DNA from: Lysinibacillus halotolerans
GTDB taxonomy: Bacteria > Bacillota > Bacilli > Bacillales_A > Planococcaceae
Reading direction: 5' to 3'
Assembly (NCBI RefSeq): GCF_003711845.1
Contig: NZ_RHLQ01000009.1
Coordinates: forward strand, 1 to 64,000
DNA: 64,000 nucleotides
Shown here: positions 52,878 to 62,081 of the stretch, piece after piece
Layout of the letters: each line of letters starts with the position of its first letter
Numbering within the stretch: the first letter of the stretch is position 1
The notes under the pieces: model-generated
The model's database searches: none
The model's input: only the letters and a program-made list of their open reading frames with translations
Told to the model about the DNA's origin: nothing
Translations under genes and position numbers: made by a program

Positions 52878-53230
52878 GCATTAGGCGAAAGTCAAACTGC
52901 TTTTCGCGGTAGATTGCGGGTGCAACAAAAAACTTTATGAGAGTTGCAAAAGCATATTGTGCCCGGTATACACTAGAAGCAAAAGGGATAAAATCTATTT
53001 TGTGGAAAAGTGTAATGGGTTTCGTGGAAGCATCTGTGTAACGGGTATGAATCTCTCATCCAAAGACATTCCGGCTATCGTGAATAACATAAGGAAGACT
53101 TTCCTAACCGGAAGTTGTCATTCCCTGGATTGTGTGAAGCGAAACCAGACGAGCGTCTTTCGAACATCTCTCATACAATCCAAGCATATGTTGATGGAGT
53201 TGCTTCTAAGTTGGAAGAAAACAGTTGCAC
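52878..53230 (+). pseudogene. map: Decayed methionine aminopeptidase gene (map remnant)
   Basis: Between adk and infA, where map lies in Bacillus, three short blocks of MetAP sequence survive in changing frames. They are [10 protein letters not shown] (52941-52970), [10 protein letters not shown] (53011-53040, resembling the family [15 protein letters not shown]) and [19 protein letters not shown] (53136-53192, resembling [19 protein letters not shown]). Stops (for example 52974-52976 in the first frame) and missing segments separate them. The metal-binding residues of the C-terminal half (about 130 residues) are gone. The remnant is about 350 bp against about 750 bp in an intact gene. A second MetAP must supply the essential activity elsewhere. 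Confidence 0.82.
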
Positions 53231-53292
53231 AGATTCTCTTAATCATGTATGTTAGAGAATCGGAAAACGCATATAGAAGGGAGACAGGGTTG

Positions 53293-53511
53293 ATGGCGAA
53301 AGACGATGTAATTGAAGTCGAAGGAACAGTTGTTGAGACTTTGCCAAACGCGATGTTTAAGGTAGAATTAGAAAATGGACACACGGTGCTTGCACACGTA
53401 TCTGGAAAGATTCGTATGCACTTTATCCGAATTTTACCTGGAGACAAGGTTACTATCGAGTTATCTCCATATGATTTAACTCGCGGTCGTATCACATACC
53501 GTTTTAAATAA
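53293..53511 (+). CDS. infA: Translation initiation factor IF-1
   Basis: IF-1 binds the 30S A site and helps start selection. The 72-residue S1-like OB-fold protein begins [20 protein letters not shown] at ATG 53293, with GAAGGGAGACAGG upstream. A longer frame that runs through the map remnant upstream is not real coding. The DNA just before it is pseudogene debris, so the promoter context of infA may have changed. Confidence 0.95.
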   Translation: MAKDDVIEVEGTVVETLPNAMFKVELENGHTVLAHVSGKIRMHFIRILPGDKVTIELSPYDLTRGRITYRFK

Positions 53512-53548
53512 TCTTTTGCACTCCGGAATATTAAGGAGGTTGGGTTAG

Positions 53549-53662
<114 letters not shown>

Positions 53663-53685
53663 TTATAAAGGAGGTGCTCTAGCGA

Positions 53686-54051
53686 ATGGCACGTATTGCT
53701 GGTGTTGATATTCCTCGCGACAAACGCGTGGTAATTTCATTAACTTACATTTACGGAATTGGTAAAACTACATCTCAAAAAGTATTAGCTGCTGCTGGTG
53801 TTAACGAAGATACTCGTGTGCGCGATCTTACTGAAGATGAATTAAACAAAATCCGTGAACAATTAGATAAATACAAAGTTGAAGGTGACTTACGTCGTGA
53901 AGTTTCACTTAACATTAAACGCTTGATGGAAATCGGTTCTTTCCGTGGTATCCGTCACCGTCGTGGTTTACCTGTTCGTGGTCAAAATACGAAAAACAAT
54001 GCGCGTACGCGTAAAGGTCCTCGTAAAACTGTAGCGAACAAGAAAAAATAA
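53686..54051 (+). CDS. rpsM: 30S ribosomal protein S13
   Basis: S13 of the 30S head contacts the large subunit and P-site tRNA. The 121-residue protein has [20 protein letters not shown] and the basic C-terminal [18 protein letters not shown] tail. It is preceded by AAAGGAGGTG. Confidence 0.97.
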   Translation: MARIAGVDIPRDKRVVISLTYIYGIGKTTSQKVLAAAGVNEDTRVRDLTEDELNKIREQLDKYKVEGDLRREVSLNIKRLMEIGSFRGIRHRRGLPVRGQNTKNNARTRKGPRKTVANKKK

Positions 54052-54058
54052 TAAGTAA

Positions 54059-54466
<408 letters not shown>

Positions 54467-54607
54467 TGGGTGCATCTCAAAGTACTTTTGAGTTCATCAT
54501 TGCTTGTACAAAACAAATTCTTGTGCAAATCTTATAAAGTCAATCGATTTTGACTATTATGATGTTATGAACCTATACATTCGATGTTTTGAAGGAGGGT
54601 AAATTGA

Positions 54608-55552
54608 ATGATCGAAATTGAAAAACCAAAGATTGAAACTGTTGAGATCAGCGAAGATTCCAAATATGGCAAGTTTGTTGTAGAACCGCTTGAACGCGGA
54701 TATGGAAACACTTTGGGTAATTCTTTACGTCGTATCCTTCTGTCTTCTTTACCAGGAGCTGCTGTTACATCTATTCAAATTGATGGCGTATTACACGAAT
54801 TCTCAACTGTAGAAGGCGTAGTAGAAGATGTTGCTTCAATTATCTTGAATATTAAAAAGCTTGCACTAAAAATCTACTCTGACGAAGAAAAAGTTATTGA
54901 GATTGACGTGAAAGGTGATGCAACGGTTACAGCTGCTGATATCACGCATGACAGTGACGTGGAGATTTTAAATCCGGACCTATATATCGCAACAATTGCT
55001 AAAAATGGTCATCTTCGTATGCGTATGTATGCTCGCCGTGGCCGTGGATATACTCCTGCTGATCAAAACAAACGTGAGGATCTTCCTATCGGCGTGATCC
55101 CGATCGACTCTATTTACACTCCAGTTTCACGCGTTAATTTTCAAGTGGAGAACACTCGTGTTGGACAGAATTCTGATTTCGACAAGTTATCACTTGATGT
55201 GTGGACAGATGGTAGCATCGGTCCAAAAGAGGCGATTTCGCTCGGAGCAAAAATTTTAACTGAGCACCTTAATATCTTTGTAGGCTTAACGAATGAAGCA
55301 CAAACTGCTGAAATCATGGTCGAAAAAGAAGAGGATCAAAAAGAAAAAGTTTTAGAGATGACGATTGAAGAACTAGATCTTTCTGTTCGTTCTTATAACT
55401 GCTTAAAACGCGCTGGTATTAATACAGTACTGGAACTTGCGAATAAATCAGAAGACGATATGATGAAAGTGCGCAATCTTGGTCGTAAGTCACTAGAAGA
55501 AGTAAAAGCTAAATTAGAAGAGCTTGGTTTAGGATTACGTAAAGAAGACTAA
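54608..55552 (+). CDS. rpoA: RNA polymerase alpha subunit
   Basis: RpoA dimerises to scaffold RNA polymerase and contacts UP elements and activators. The 314-residue protein has the N-terminal domain with [20 protein letters not shown] (residues 23-42). After a linker (EEDQKEKV) comes the C-terminal domain with [20 protein letters not shown] and [14 protein letters not shown]. Terminal part of the alpha section. Confidence 0.97.
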   Translation: MIEIEKPKIETVEISEDSKYGKFVVEPLERGYGNTLGNSLRRILLSSLPGAAVTSIQIDGVLHEFSTVEGVVEDVASIILNIKKLALKIYSDEEKVIEIDVKGDATVTAADITHDSDVEILNPDLYIATIAKNGHLRMRMYARRGRGYTPADQNKREDLPIGVIPIDSIYTPVSRVNFQVENTRVGQNSDFDKLSLDVWTDGSIGPKEAISLGAKILTEHLNIFVGLTNEAQTAEIMVEKEEDQKEKVLEMTIEELDLSVRSYNCLKRAGINTVLELANKSEDDMMKVRNLGRKSLEEVKAKLEELGLGLRKED

Positions 55553-55600
55553 GCGAAGACATCTATTTTATGCAGATCAGATATAAAGGAGGGAACATCC

Positions 55601-55981
55601 ATGGGTTACAGAAAACTTGGTCGTACAAGTTCTCAACGTAAAGCTTTATTACGTGATTTAGCTACTGACTTAATCGTTAACGAACGTATTGAAACAACTG
55701 AAGCACGTGCGAAAGAATTACGTTCTGTAGTTGAAAAAATGATTACTTTAGGTAAGCGTGGAGATTTACATGCTCGTCGTCAAGCGGCTGCATTTATCCG
55801 TCGTGAAGTAGTAACAACTACTGATGAAGAAGGTAACGAATCAACTTCATTTGCACTTCAAAAGCTATTTAATGATGTTGCACCACGTTACGCTGATCGT
55901 CAAGGTGGTTACACTCGTATCCTTAAAGTAGGACCTCGCCGTGGTGACGGTGCACCTGTAGTTGTAATCGAATTAGTTTAA
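55601..55981 (+). CDS. rplQ: 50S ribosomal protein L17
   Basis: L17 lies at the exit side of the large subunit. The 126-residue protein has [20 protein letters not shown] at the start and the [16 protein letters not shown] end. A hydrophilic insertion ([12 protein letters not shown], near residues 71-82) makes it a little longer than Bacillus L17 (120 residues). Last gene of the superoperon; a terminator follows. Confidence 0.96.
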   Translation: MGYRKLGRTSSQRKALLRDLATDLIVNERIETTEARAKELRSVVEKMITLGKRGDLHARRQAAAFIRREVVTTTDEEGNESTSFALQKLFNDVAPRYADRQGGYTRILKVGPRRGDGAPVVVIELV

Positions 55982-56006
55982 TATTCTAATTCTATAACGA
56001 AAGGTA

Positions 56007-56050
56007 AGAGGGTGTCCGGTTCACCGGTTGAACCCGGACCCCTCTATTTT
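56007..56050 (+). terminator. Terminator of the S10-spc-alpha operon
   Basis: AGAGGG pairs with CCCTCT, and GTCCGG with CCGGAC, in an extended stem, followed by a T-rich tail. Confidence 0.88.
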
Positions 56051-56108
56051 TATAATGTGTTTTTCACATTGATGTATACACGAATAGTGTCTATACAAAT
56101 TGATTTAT

Positions 56109-56138
56109 ACGACAATAAAATGGCTTGAGCGTTATAAT
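56109..56138 (+). promoter_or_regulatory. Possible promoter for a small RNA
   Basis: A perfect TATAAT at 56133-56138 and ACGACA at 56109-56114 with an 18-bp spacer. The next protein gene starts 350 bases later, after several terminators. Confidence 0.4.
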
Positions 56139-56144
56139 GAGCGG

Positions 56145-56225
56145 GCACTTCATGTGTGGCGTCTCGTCTAGCTCTCCGCACCTCATTCAAAAGAACACGG
56201 AAATGAGCAGCCGTGTTCTTATTAT
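56145..56225 (+). ncRNA. Candidate small RNA or leader between rplQ and ecfA1
   Basis: An 80-nt segment after a TATAAT box has a first stem (GTGTGG at 56154-56159 with CCGCAC at 56176-56181) and a perfect 10-bp terminator-like stem (AAGAACACGG 56191-56200, CCGTGTTCTT 56211-56220). CTCATT (56182-56187) could pair with AATGAG (56202-56207) in the terminator loop, an arrangement like attenuation. No Rfam family is recognised by eye. Confidence 0.3.
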
Positions 56226-56237
56226 AAATGTAGAAGT

Positions 56238-56398
56238 AAAGCGCATTTCTCTTGAATGGGGTGCGCGCTTTTTTATTCTCTTAATAATGGCAAAGGATAC
56301 CAATTTGCTAGTTTTTTTATTTATACATATACGAAAATAAAGTACGTTTTTAATCAAAGTGGAATTTCATCGTGATTTGAAAACGTACCTTATTTTTA
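56238..56398 (+). terminator. Cluster of three further terminator-like hairpins
   Basis: AAAGCGC/GCGCTTT (56238-56275) is followed by a T run; GCAAA/TTTGC (56290-56308) by seven T; and a long stem, AAAGTACGTTTT with AAAACGTACCTT (56339-56391) with inner AATCA/TGATT, by a T run. Protein coding in this stretch (a short frame at 56125-56340) is unconvincing. Confidence 0.7.
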
Positions 56399-56485
56399 TA
56401 TATGTCACCTATTTCTAAGGGTAGCATTACAGCACAAAACAGTGTAATTTAGTTAGTAGAGCGCCAAAGAGAGGAGCTAAGATTA

Positions 56486-57331
56486 GTGACCGAGATTTTA
56501 TCGTTTCAAAACGTTAGTTTTTCATATACACCAGATCAACCAGATAAACGAAAGGCAGTACAAAATGTTTCCTTCTCAGTCAATGAAGGAGAATGGATTG
56601 CAATCGTTGGTCATAACGGTTCTGGTAAATCAACAATGGTCAAGCTAGTAAGCGGATTACTTTTCCCTCAGGAAGGTGAAGTCCGTGTTATGAGAAATGT
56701 ATTAACAGAAGAAAATTTATGGGAAACCCGTTCAAATATAGGGATGGTTTTTCAAAATCCTGATAATCAGTTTGTCGGTGCTACTGTTCAAGATGATGTA
56801 GCATTCGCCTTAGAAAATAGCGGTGTTCCTTATGAAGAGATGGTTGAGCGTGTACACACATCCCTATCTCAAGTGAAAATGGACAAGTTTTTAAATCATG
56901 AACCTCATCATCTTTCGGGAGGACAAAAGCAACGGGTTGCCATTGCAGGCGCCATTGCCATGAAACCGAAGCTACTTATTTTAGATGAAGCAACCTCCAT
57001 GTTAGATCCACAAGGTCGAGATGAAGTATTAAAAACGGTTCGTGAATTACGTAAAGAAATTGGTTTAACGGTACTTTCCATCACCCATGATGTGGAAGAA
57101 GCCCTTTTTGCAGATCGTATTTTATTTATGAATGATGGGAAAAAATACGCGGAAGGGACACCGTCTGAAATATTTGCCCTTGGCGATAAGCTGATTGAGT
57201 TCGGTTTAGAACTGCCTTTTGCCATGAGGATGACAAAGCTGTTCCAATCAAAGGGTGTACAATTAGCAGGACAACATATGACAGAAGAAGAGTTGGTGAA
57301 TGATCTATGGACATCAAACTTCAACAAGTAA
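56486..57331 (+). CDS. ecfA1: ECF transporter ATPase EcfA1
   Basis: EcfA1 is one of two ATPases of the shared energy-coupling module for vitamin and metal uptake. The 281-residue protein starts at GTG 56486 behind GAGAGGAG. Walker A is GHNGSGKSTMVKL (near residue 41), the Q loop FQNPDNQFVGATVQDDVAF, signature LSGGQKQRVAIAGA, and Walker B LLILDEATSMLDPQGR. Its 3' end overlaps ecfA2 by 25 bases. Confidence 0.95.
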   Translation: MTEILSFQNVSFSYTPDQPDKRKAVQNVSFSVNEGEWIAIVGHNGSGKSTMVKLVSGLLFPQEGEVRVMRNVLTEENLWETRSNIGMVFQNPDNQFVGATVQDDVAFALENSGVPYEEMVERVHTSLSQVKMDKFLNHEPHHLSGGQKQRVAIAGAIAMKPKLLILDEATSMLDPQGRDEVLKTVRELRKEIGLTVLSITHDVEEALFADRILFMNDGKKYAEGTPSEIFALGDKLIEFGLELPFAMRMTKLFQSKGVQLAGQHMTEEELVNDLWTSNFNK

Positions 57332-58179
57332 GCTATGCCTATTCAATGGGGACACCTTTTGAAAAGTATGCTTTATTTGATGTAGATTTAACAATCCCCC
57401 ATGGTACGTATCAAGCGATTATTGGTCATACAGGTTCGGGTAAATCCACTATCCTACAACACTTTAACGGTCTTTTAAAGCCGTCTAAAGGCCAAGTACA
57501 TATTGGGGACCGATTAATTGTTGCAGGTAAAAAAGCAAAAGAGTTAAAACCCATTCGCCAAAAGGTTGGGATTGTCTTTCAATTTCCAGAGCACCAACTG
57601 TTTGAAGAAACGGTATTAAAAGATATTATGTTTGGACCGATGAATTTCGGTGTATCTGAGGAAGTAGCAGAGAAAAGAGCGAGGGATTTAATCAAGCTTG
57701 TAGGCTTACCAGAGGAAACTTTAGAAAAATCGCCCTTTGACCTATCTGGCGGTCAAATGCGTCGTGTAGCGATTGCTGGGGTCCTTGCGATGGAACCTGA
57801 AGTCATTGTACTTGATGAACCAACTGCAGGATTAGATCCACGGGGCCAAAGGGAAATTATGGACATGTTCTACTCCCTTCATAAAGAACGTCATTTAACA
57901 ACGATTCTCGTAACTCATAGTATGGAAGATGCTGCTCGTTATGCAGATAGCATTGCTATTATGCACGAAGGGAAATGTGTTTTAAGTGGTACACCACGGG
58001 AAATCTTTGCAGATAGCAAGACTCTTGAACAGTATCGTCTTGAACCGCCTCATATCGTTCGATTTCAGGCGAAAATTGAGCAGTTGATGAATCAACCATT
58101 ATCTCGAATTTGTTTAACAGAGGAAGAACTGGCAGATGAAGTGGCACGTGCCTTACGAGAGGGGCGTGACAACCAATGA
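57307..58179 (+). CDS. ecfA2: ECF transporter ATPase EcfA2
   Basis: EcfA2 pairs with EcfA1. The 290-residue protein has Walker A GHTGSGKSTILQHF, Q loop FQFPEHQLFEETVLKDIMFG, signature LSGGQMRRVAIAGV and Walker B VIVLDEPTAGLDPRG. The overlap with ecfA1 and the ATGA overlap with ecfT suggest tight translational coupling of the three. Confidence 0.95.
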   Translation: MDIKLQQVSYAYSMGTPFEKYALFDVDLTIPHGTYQAIIGHTGSGKSTILQHFNGLLKPSKGQVHIGDRLIVAGKKAKELKPIRQKVGIVFQFPEHQLFEETVLKDIMFGPMNFGVSEEVAEKRARDLIKLVGLPEETLEKSPFDLSGGQMRRVAIAGVLAMEPEVIVLDEPTAGLDPRGQREIMDMFYSLHKERHLTTILVTHSMEDAARYADSIAIMHEGKCVLSGTPREIFADSKTLEQYRLEPPHIVRFQAKIEQLMNQPLSRICLTEEELADEVARALREGRDNQ

Positions 58180-58973
58180 TGGAAAAAATGATCTTTGGCC
58201 GATACATTCCAGGAGATTCTTTTGTTCATAAACTGGATCCTCGTTCCAAACTAGTTTTTGTTTTTGCCTTTATTATTGTTGTCTTTTTTGCTAATAACGT
58301 AATGACGTATGCTTTCCTAATCGCATTTACATTACTTGTTATATTCATGTCACGGATCCGTCTATACTTTTTATTAAACGGATTAAAACCGATTATCTTT
58401 TTATTAGTGTTTACGTTTTTAATTCATATATTTTTTACGAGGGAAGGCGATATTCTTTTCGAACTCGGTTTCTTTAAAATATATGAAGAAGGGTTAAGAC
58501 AAGGTGTTTTCATTTCAATTCGCTTCTTAGTATTGGTCTTAATGACTTCCATTTTAACGTTAACGACTTCCCCAATCTCGATTACAGACGGGATTGAAGT
58601 GTTGTTAAATCCTTTGAAAAAGTTAAAACTACCTGTTCATGAATTAGCATTAATGATGTCGATTGCCTTACGTTTTATTCCAACGTTAATGGACGAGACA
58701 GATAAAATTATGAAAGCTCAAATGGCCCGTGGTTCCGATTTAAGTGCAGGTCCAATGAAAGAAAGAATCAAAGCGGTTGTACCTCTTCTTGTTCCTTTAT
58801 TCGTTAGTGCGTTTAAAAGAGCAGAGGATTTAGCGACAGCGATGGAAGTGCGCGGTTATCGTGGAGGAGAAGGACGTACCCGTTACCGACAGCTAGAATG
58901 GCATTGGCAAGATACAATTAGTCTAATAGTGCTAGCGGCAATGACCGTATTATTAGTCTTGTATCGTAGCTAA
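58176..58973 (+). CDS. ecfT: ECF transporter transmembrane protein EcfT
   Basis: EcfT is the membrane scaffold that links the ATPases to substrate-binding S proteins. The 265-residue protein has about five predicted helices. The two coupling motifs with A-R-G/E-R-G core are visible: MKAQMARGSDLSAGP near residue 180 and ATAMEVRGYRGG near 223. S proteins are not in this window, so it likely serves several elsewhere. Start ATG 58176 or 58179. Confidence 0.94.
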   Translation: MMEKMIFGRYIPGDSFVHKLDPRSKLVFVFAFIIVVFFANNVMTYAFLIAFTLLVIFMSRIRLYFLLNGLKPIIFLLVFTFLIHIFFTREGDILFELGFFKIYEEGLRQGVFISIRFLVLVLMTSILTLTTSPISITDGIEVLLNPLKKLKLPVHELALMMSIALRFIPTLMDETDKIMKAQMARGSDLSAGPMKERIKAVVPLLVPLFVSAFKRAEDLATAMEVRGYRGGEGRTRYRQLEWHWQDTISLIVLAAMTVLLVLYRS

Positions 58974-58989
58974 TAGCGAGGTGAAGTAA

Positions 58990-59730
58990 TTGAGACGTTT
59001 AAAAGTAACAATAAGTTATGATGGGACACTTTTTGCCGGTTATCAAGTACAACCAGGAGAACGGACAGTCCAACTGGAGCTAGAGAATGTACTAACAAAA
59101 ATGCATAAAGGGGAAAAGGTTAAAGTGACAGCAAGTGGTCGCACCGATGCCCGTGTCCATGCTACTGGACAAGTTATTCATTTTGATACGTCTCTAGCGA
59201 TTCCGGTTGAGCGTTATAAAAAGGCATTAAATGTCCAGTTACCTCGTGATATTCGCGTATTAGCTGTGGAAGAAGTAAATATCGACTTCCATGCAAGATA
59301 TAGTGTATCAGGAAAACGTTATCGTTATATTTGGAGCTGTGAAGAGGAGCAAAGTCCTTTTCGTAGACATTACACTGTTGAAACAAATGGGTTGAAACCA
59401 GATGTCGCAAAAATGGAAGAAGCAGCCCAATATATTATCGGAACCCATGATTTCACATGTTTTTGCGCGGCTAATACAAGTGTCGTTGATAAAGTACGTA
59501 CCGTTCATTCTTTAAGCTTTTCGTGGCATGGTGAAGAACTACATATGGTGATAGAAGGCAATGGCTTTTTATATAACATGGTTCGAATTATTGCTGGAAC
59601 ACTTTGGGAAGTCGGTATTGGTAAACGACAAGCGAAGGAATTGGAGGAAATCATTGCTTCTATGGATCGTGGGAAGGCAGGTAAAACCGCGCCAGCACAC
59701 GGTTTGTATTTGGAAAAAGTGTTTTATTAA
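58990..59730 (+). CDS. truA: tRNA pseudouridine synthase A
   Basis: TruA makes pseudouridine at positions 38-40 of tRNA anticodon arms. The 246-residue enzyme starts at TTG 58990 (MRRLKVTISYDGTLFAGYQV) behind GCGAGGTGAAG. The catalytic Asp is in SGRTDARVHATGQV, near residue 52. The motif GNGFLYNMVRIIAGTLWEVG lies near residue 192. Confidence 0.95.
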   Translation: MRRLKVTISYDGTLFAGYQVQPGERTVQLELENVLTKMHKGEKVKVTASGRTDARVHATGQVIHFDTSLAIPVERYKKALNVQLPRDIRVLAVEEVNIDFHARYSVSGKRYRYIWSCEEEQSPFRRHYTVETNGLKPDVAKMEEAAQYIIGTHDFTCFCAANTSVVDKVRTVHSLSFSWHGEELHMVIEGNGFLYNMVRIIAGTLWEVGIGKRQAKELEEIIASMDRGKAGKTAPAHGLYLEKVFY

Positions 59731-59789
59731 CTGAGGAAATCAATCGTTTAAAGGAAAAAACAACTTTCCCAGGTGTGCAACTTTTTTGC

Positions 59790-59818
59790 TTGACTTCCTT
59801 GCGAAAATATTATATTAT
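59790..59818 (+). promoter_or_regulatory. Promoter of rplM-rpsI
   Basis: TTGACT at 59790-59795 and TATTAT at 59813-59818 with a 17-bp spacer. About 100 bases of leader follow. Confidence 0.75.
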
Positions 59819-59921
59819 GACATATGGTATTTTCATTACCAACCACAAATAAGCCCCGAAACTTATTAAGTGTATACTAATGAAAAATAACGGTAATCGA
59901 ATCGATTAGGAGGATATATAA

Positions 59922-60359
59922 ATGCGTACAACATTCTTGGCTAAAGGTCATGAAGTAGAGCGTAAATGGTTAGTAGTGGACGCAGAAGGCCAAACTCTTG
60001 GACGTTTAGCTTCTGAAGTAGCTTCAATCTTACGCGGTAAACATAAACCAACATTCACACCAAACGTTGACACTGGTGACTACGTTATCGTAATCAACGC
60101 AGACAAAATCGAATTAACAGGTAATAAATTAGAAGGTAAAATTTACTACCGTCACACTCAATTCGCAGGTGGTTTAAAACAACGCACTGCAGGCGAAATG
60201 AAAGAAAAATACCCAACACAAATGATCGAATTAGCAGTAAAAGGTATGCTTCCTAAAAACTCTTTAGGTCGCAAAATGTTCGGTAAACTACATGTTTACG
60301 CTGGAGCAGAACACCCACATGCTGCACAAAAACCGGAAAGCTATCAGCTACGCGGATAA
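59922..60359 (+). CDS. rplM: 50S ribosomal protein L13
   Basis: L13 is an early large-subunit assembly protein. The 145-residue product contains [20 protein letters not shown] and the [20 protein letters not shown] signature near residue 112. It is followed by rpsI 22 bp later. Confidence 0.97.
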   Translation: MRTTFLAKGHEVERKWLVVDAEGQTLGRLASEVASILRGKHKPTFTPNVDTGDYVIVINADKIELTGNKLEGKIYYRHTQFAGGLKQRTAGEMKEKYPTQMIELAVKGMLPKNSLGRKMFGKLHVYAGAEHPHAAQKPESYQLRG

Positions 60360-60381
60360 TTAATTAGAGGAGGATATACCC

Positions 60382-60774
60382 TTGGCACAAGTTCAATATA
60401 TCGGCACAGGTCGCCGTAAAAGCTCAGTAGCTCGCGTACGTTTAGTACCAGGCGAAGGTAAAATTGTTATTAACAATCGCAACATCGAAGACTACTTACC
60501 ATTTGAAACTTTACACTTAATCATCAACCAACCATTAGAAGCAACTCAAACTAAAGGTAGCTATGATGTATTTGTAAACGTAAACGGTGGTGGATTCACT
60601 GGTCAAGCTGGTGCAATCCGTCACGGTATCGCTCGTGCGTTACTACAAGTTGACCCAGATTTCCGTCCAGCACTTAAATCTGCAGGTTTACTAACTCGTG
60701 ACCCACGTATGAAAGAACGTAAAAAATACGGTCTTAAAGGTGCTCGTCGTGCGCCTCAGTTCTCAAAACGTTAA
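60382..60774 (+). CDS. rpsI: 30S ribosomal protein S9
   Basis: S9 reaches the P-site tRNA with its C-terminal tail. The 130-residue product starts at TTG 60382 ([19 protein letters not shown]) behind GGAGGA and ends in the standard [13 protein letters not shown]. The 3' end is intact, and a mobile element begins within about 60 bp of the stop. Its terminator at 60790-60824 is next. Confidence 0.97.
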   Translation: MAQVQYIGTGRRKSSVARVRLVPGEGKIVINNRNIEDYLPFETLHLIINQPLEATQTKGSYDVFVNVNGGGFTGQAGAIRHGIARALLQVDPDFRPALKSAGLLTRDPRMKERKKYGLKGARRAPQFSKR

Positions 60775-60789
60775 TATATTTACGTTTTA

Positions 60790-60824
60790 AGGCTCTTTTC
60801 ACTTCGGTGAAAAGAGTCTTTTTT
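60790..60824 (+). terminator. Intrinsic terminator of rplM-rpsI
   Basis: GGCTCTTTTCAC pairs with GTGAAAAGAGTC around TTCG, followed by six T. It ends about 11 bases from the integrase stop codon. Confidence 0.92.
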
Positions 60825-60835
60825 ATTGGCTAAAT

Positions 60836-62038
60836 CTACTTTTGATGATGTTTTGATGATGTTAGCTCATTTTGAGAATCTATAGAGTTATTTCTATTCA
60901 TATATTCCATGAATTTATTTTGTACATCTTCTTTTGTATCCTCGGTGATGTGAGTGTAGATGTTCATAGTTGTATCAATTCGAGCATGTCCTAAACGTTC
61001 TTGTACTTCTTTCATTCGAGCACCAGCAGCAAAGAGCAATGAAGCGTGTGTATGCCGTAATCCATGGAATTTAATCTCTCTAAAACCAAACCGTCTACAA
61101 AGAGATGTTAGTATCTCGTTTGGATAAGCTAAACGAAGAGGTCTAAATTCATCACGGATAAAGATAAATTTATCTTCTATATTCACTTTACCTGCAGCTA
61201 ATCTGGATGCTTTATTTGAAAGAATTAGCTTTTGTAATAAATCCCAAGACTCATCATCAACTTTTATAGTACGTAATGCTTTTTTTGTTTTTGGAGTTAA
61301 GAGTTTATAAACGTTACCTTTTGCCCAATACAAGGTCTTTCTAATTCTTATTTCCTTTGTATCTTCAATCAAATCTTCTTCTCTCAAGGCTAACAATTCT
61401 CCTTTACGTGCACCTGTATATAGCGCTAAACGGAATAATACAAAATTTCGTAATTCTGTATTTGTTTCCGTTAAAAGTAAAAACGTCTCTATTTCTTCTT
61501 TACTCCAAAAACCATCATATGGTTCATCATCATTCTCTTCTCCATTTTCAGATCTAGTTTTAGAATAAACTACATATTCCATTGGATTATCAGTAATGTA
61601 CCTTTTACGTTTAGCATATTTAAAGACTAAATTTAACTGGATACCATAGTCTCGTGCCGATTTAATTTCCTCTTCCAACTTTTCAATAAACTTTTGACAA
61701 TAATCCTCTGTAATTTCATCAATCAGAAGTTTGGCAAAGTGCGGTATAATCTTACTGTCAAATTTACTTTTTTTCGATTTCATTGTAGGTTCTTTAAGTT
61801 TTTTCGATTCCTCTTGAAACCATTCTTTAAATACTTCTTCAAATGTCAACTTTGCAAATGTCTTTTTCCCTAGCTTAATGTCTTCTTTTATTAATTCGTA
61901 GTAGTTAACTGCTTCACCTTTAGAAGTAAAACCTCGCTTAGTAACAGGTTTATTTTCACCTGTTTGTGGATTTTTTATGTAGTACTGAACTAGCCAACGT
62001 TGACCTTTTTTGGTTTTATATTTTTGGTAAGATGCCAA
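60836..62038 (-). CDS. Tyrosine-type site-specific integrase
   Basis: This 400-residue integrase has an N-terminal arm-type DNA-binding domain (YQKYKTKKGQRWLVQYY). A SAM-like core-binding domain follows (about residues 70-150). The catalytic domain has Arg in TGARKGELLAL, HGLRHTHASL (His-x-x-Arg), GH in RLGHARIDTT and the nucleophile Tyr in MNIYTHI. The TTG start at 62038 is set by GGAGG, so the longer upstream frame is excluded. Its stop is within 62 bp of rpsI, so it marks the left end of an integrated element. In streptococci, integrases of some ICEs target rpsI 3' ends; whether this one does is inferred. Confidence 0.93.
   Translation of the reverse strand: MASYQKYKTKKGQRWLVQYYIKNPQTGENKPVTKRGFTSKGEAVNYYELIKEDIKLGKKTFAKLTFEEVFKEWFQEESKKLKEPTMKSKKSKFDSKIIPHFAKLLIDEITEDYCQKFIEKLEEEIKSARDYGIQLNLVFKYAKRKRYITDNPMEYVVYSKTRSENGEENDDEPYDGFWSKEEIETFLLLTETNTELRNFVLFRLALYTGARKGELLALREEDLIEDTKEIRIRKTLYWAKGNVYKLLTPKTKKALRTIKVDDESWDLLQKLILSNKASRLAAGKVNIEDKFIFIRDEFRPLRLAYPNEILTSLCRRFGFREIKFHGLRHTHASLLFAAGARMKEVQERLGHARIDTTMNIYTHITEDTKEDVQNKFMEYMNRNNSIDSQNELTSSKHHQK
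60840..60861. repeat. Perfect tandem 11-bp repeat at the integrase end
   Basis: TTTTGATGATG occurs twice head to tail (60840-60850 and 60851-60861), at the last codons of the integrase next to the element border. It could be an integrase arm-binding site. Confidence 0.5.
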
Positions 62039-62081
62039 GATAACTCCTCCTTTAAGGGAATATATGTTCGATTTAAGGCTG

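Noticed and set aside
52957-53292. A long N-terminal extension of infA
   Set aside because: The extension is map pseudogene debris that happens to be open in this frame; infA has its own start and ribosome-binding site at 53293.
56125-56340. A 71-codon open frame between rplQ and ecfA1
   Set aside because: It runs across two terminator-like hairpins, has no ribosome-binding site and no recognisable composition; most likely non-coding.
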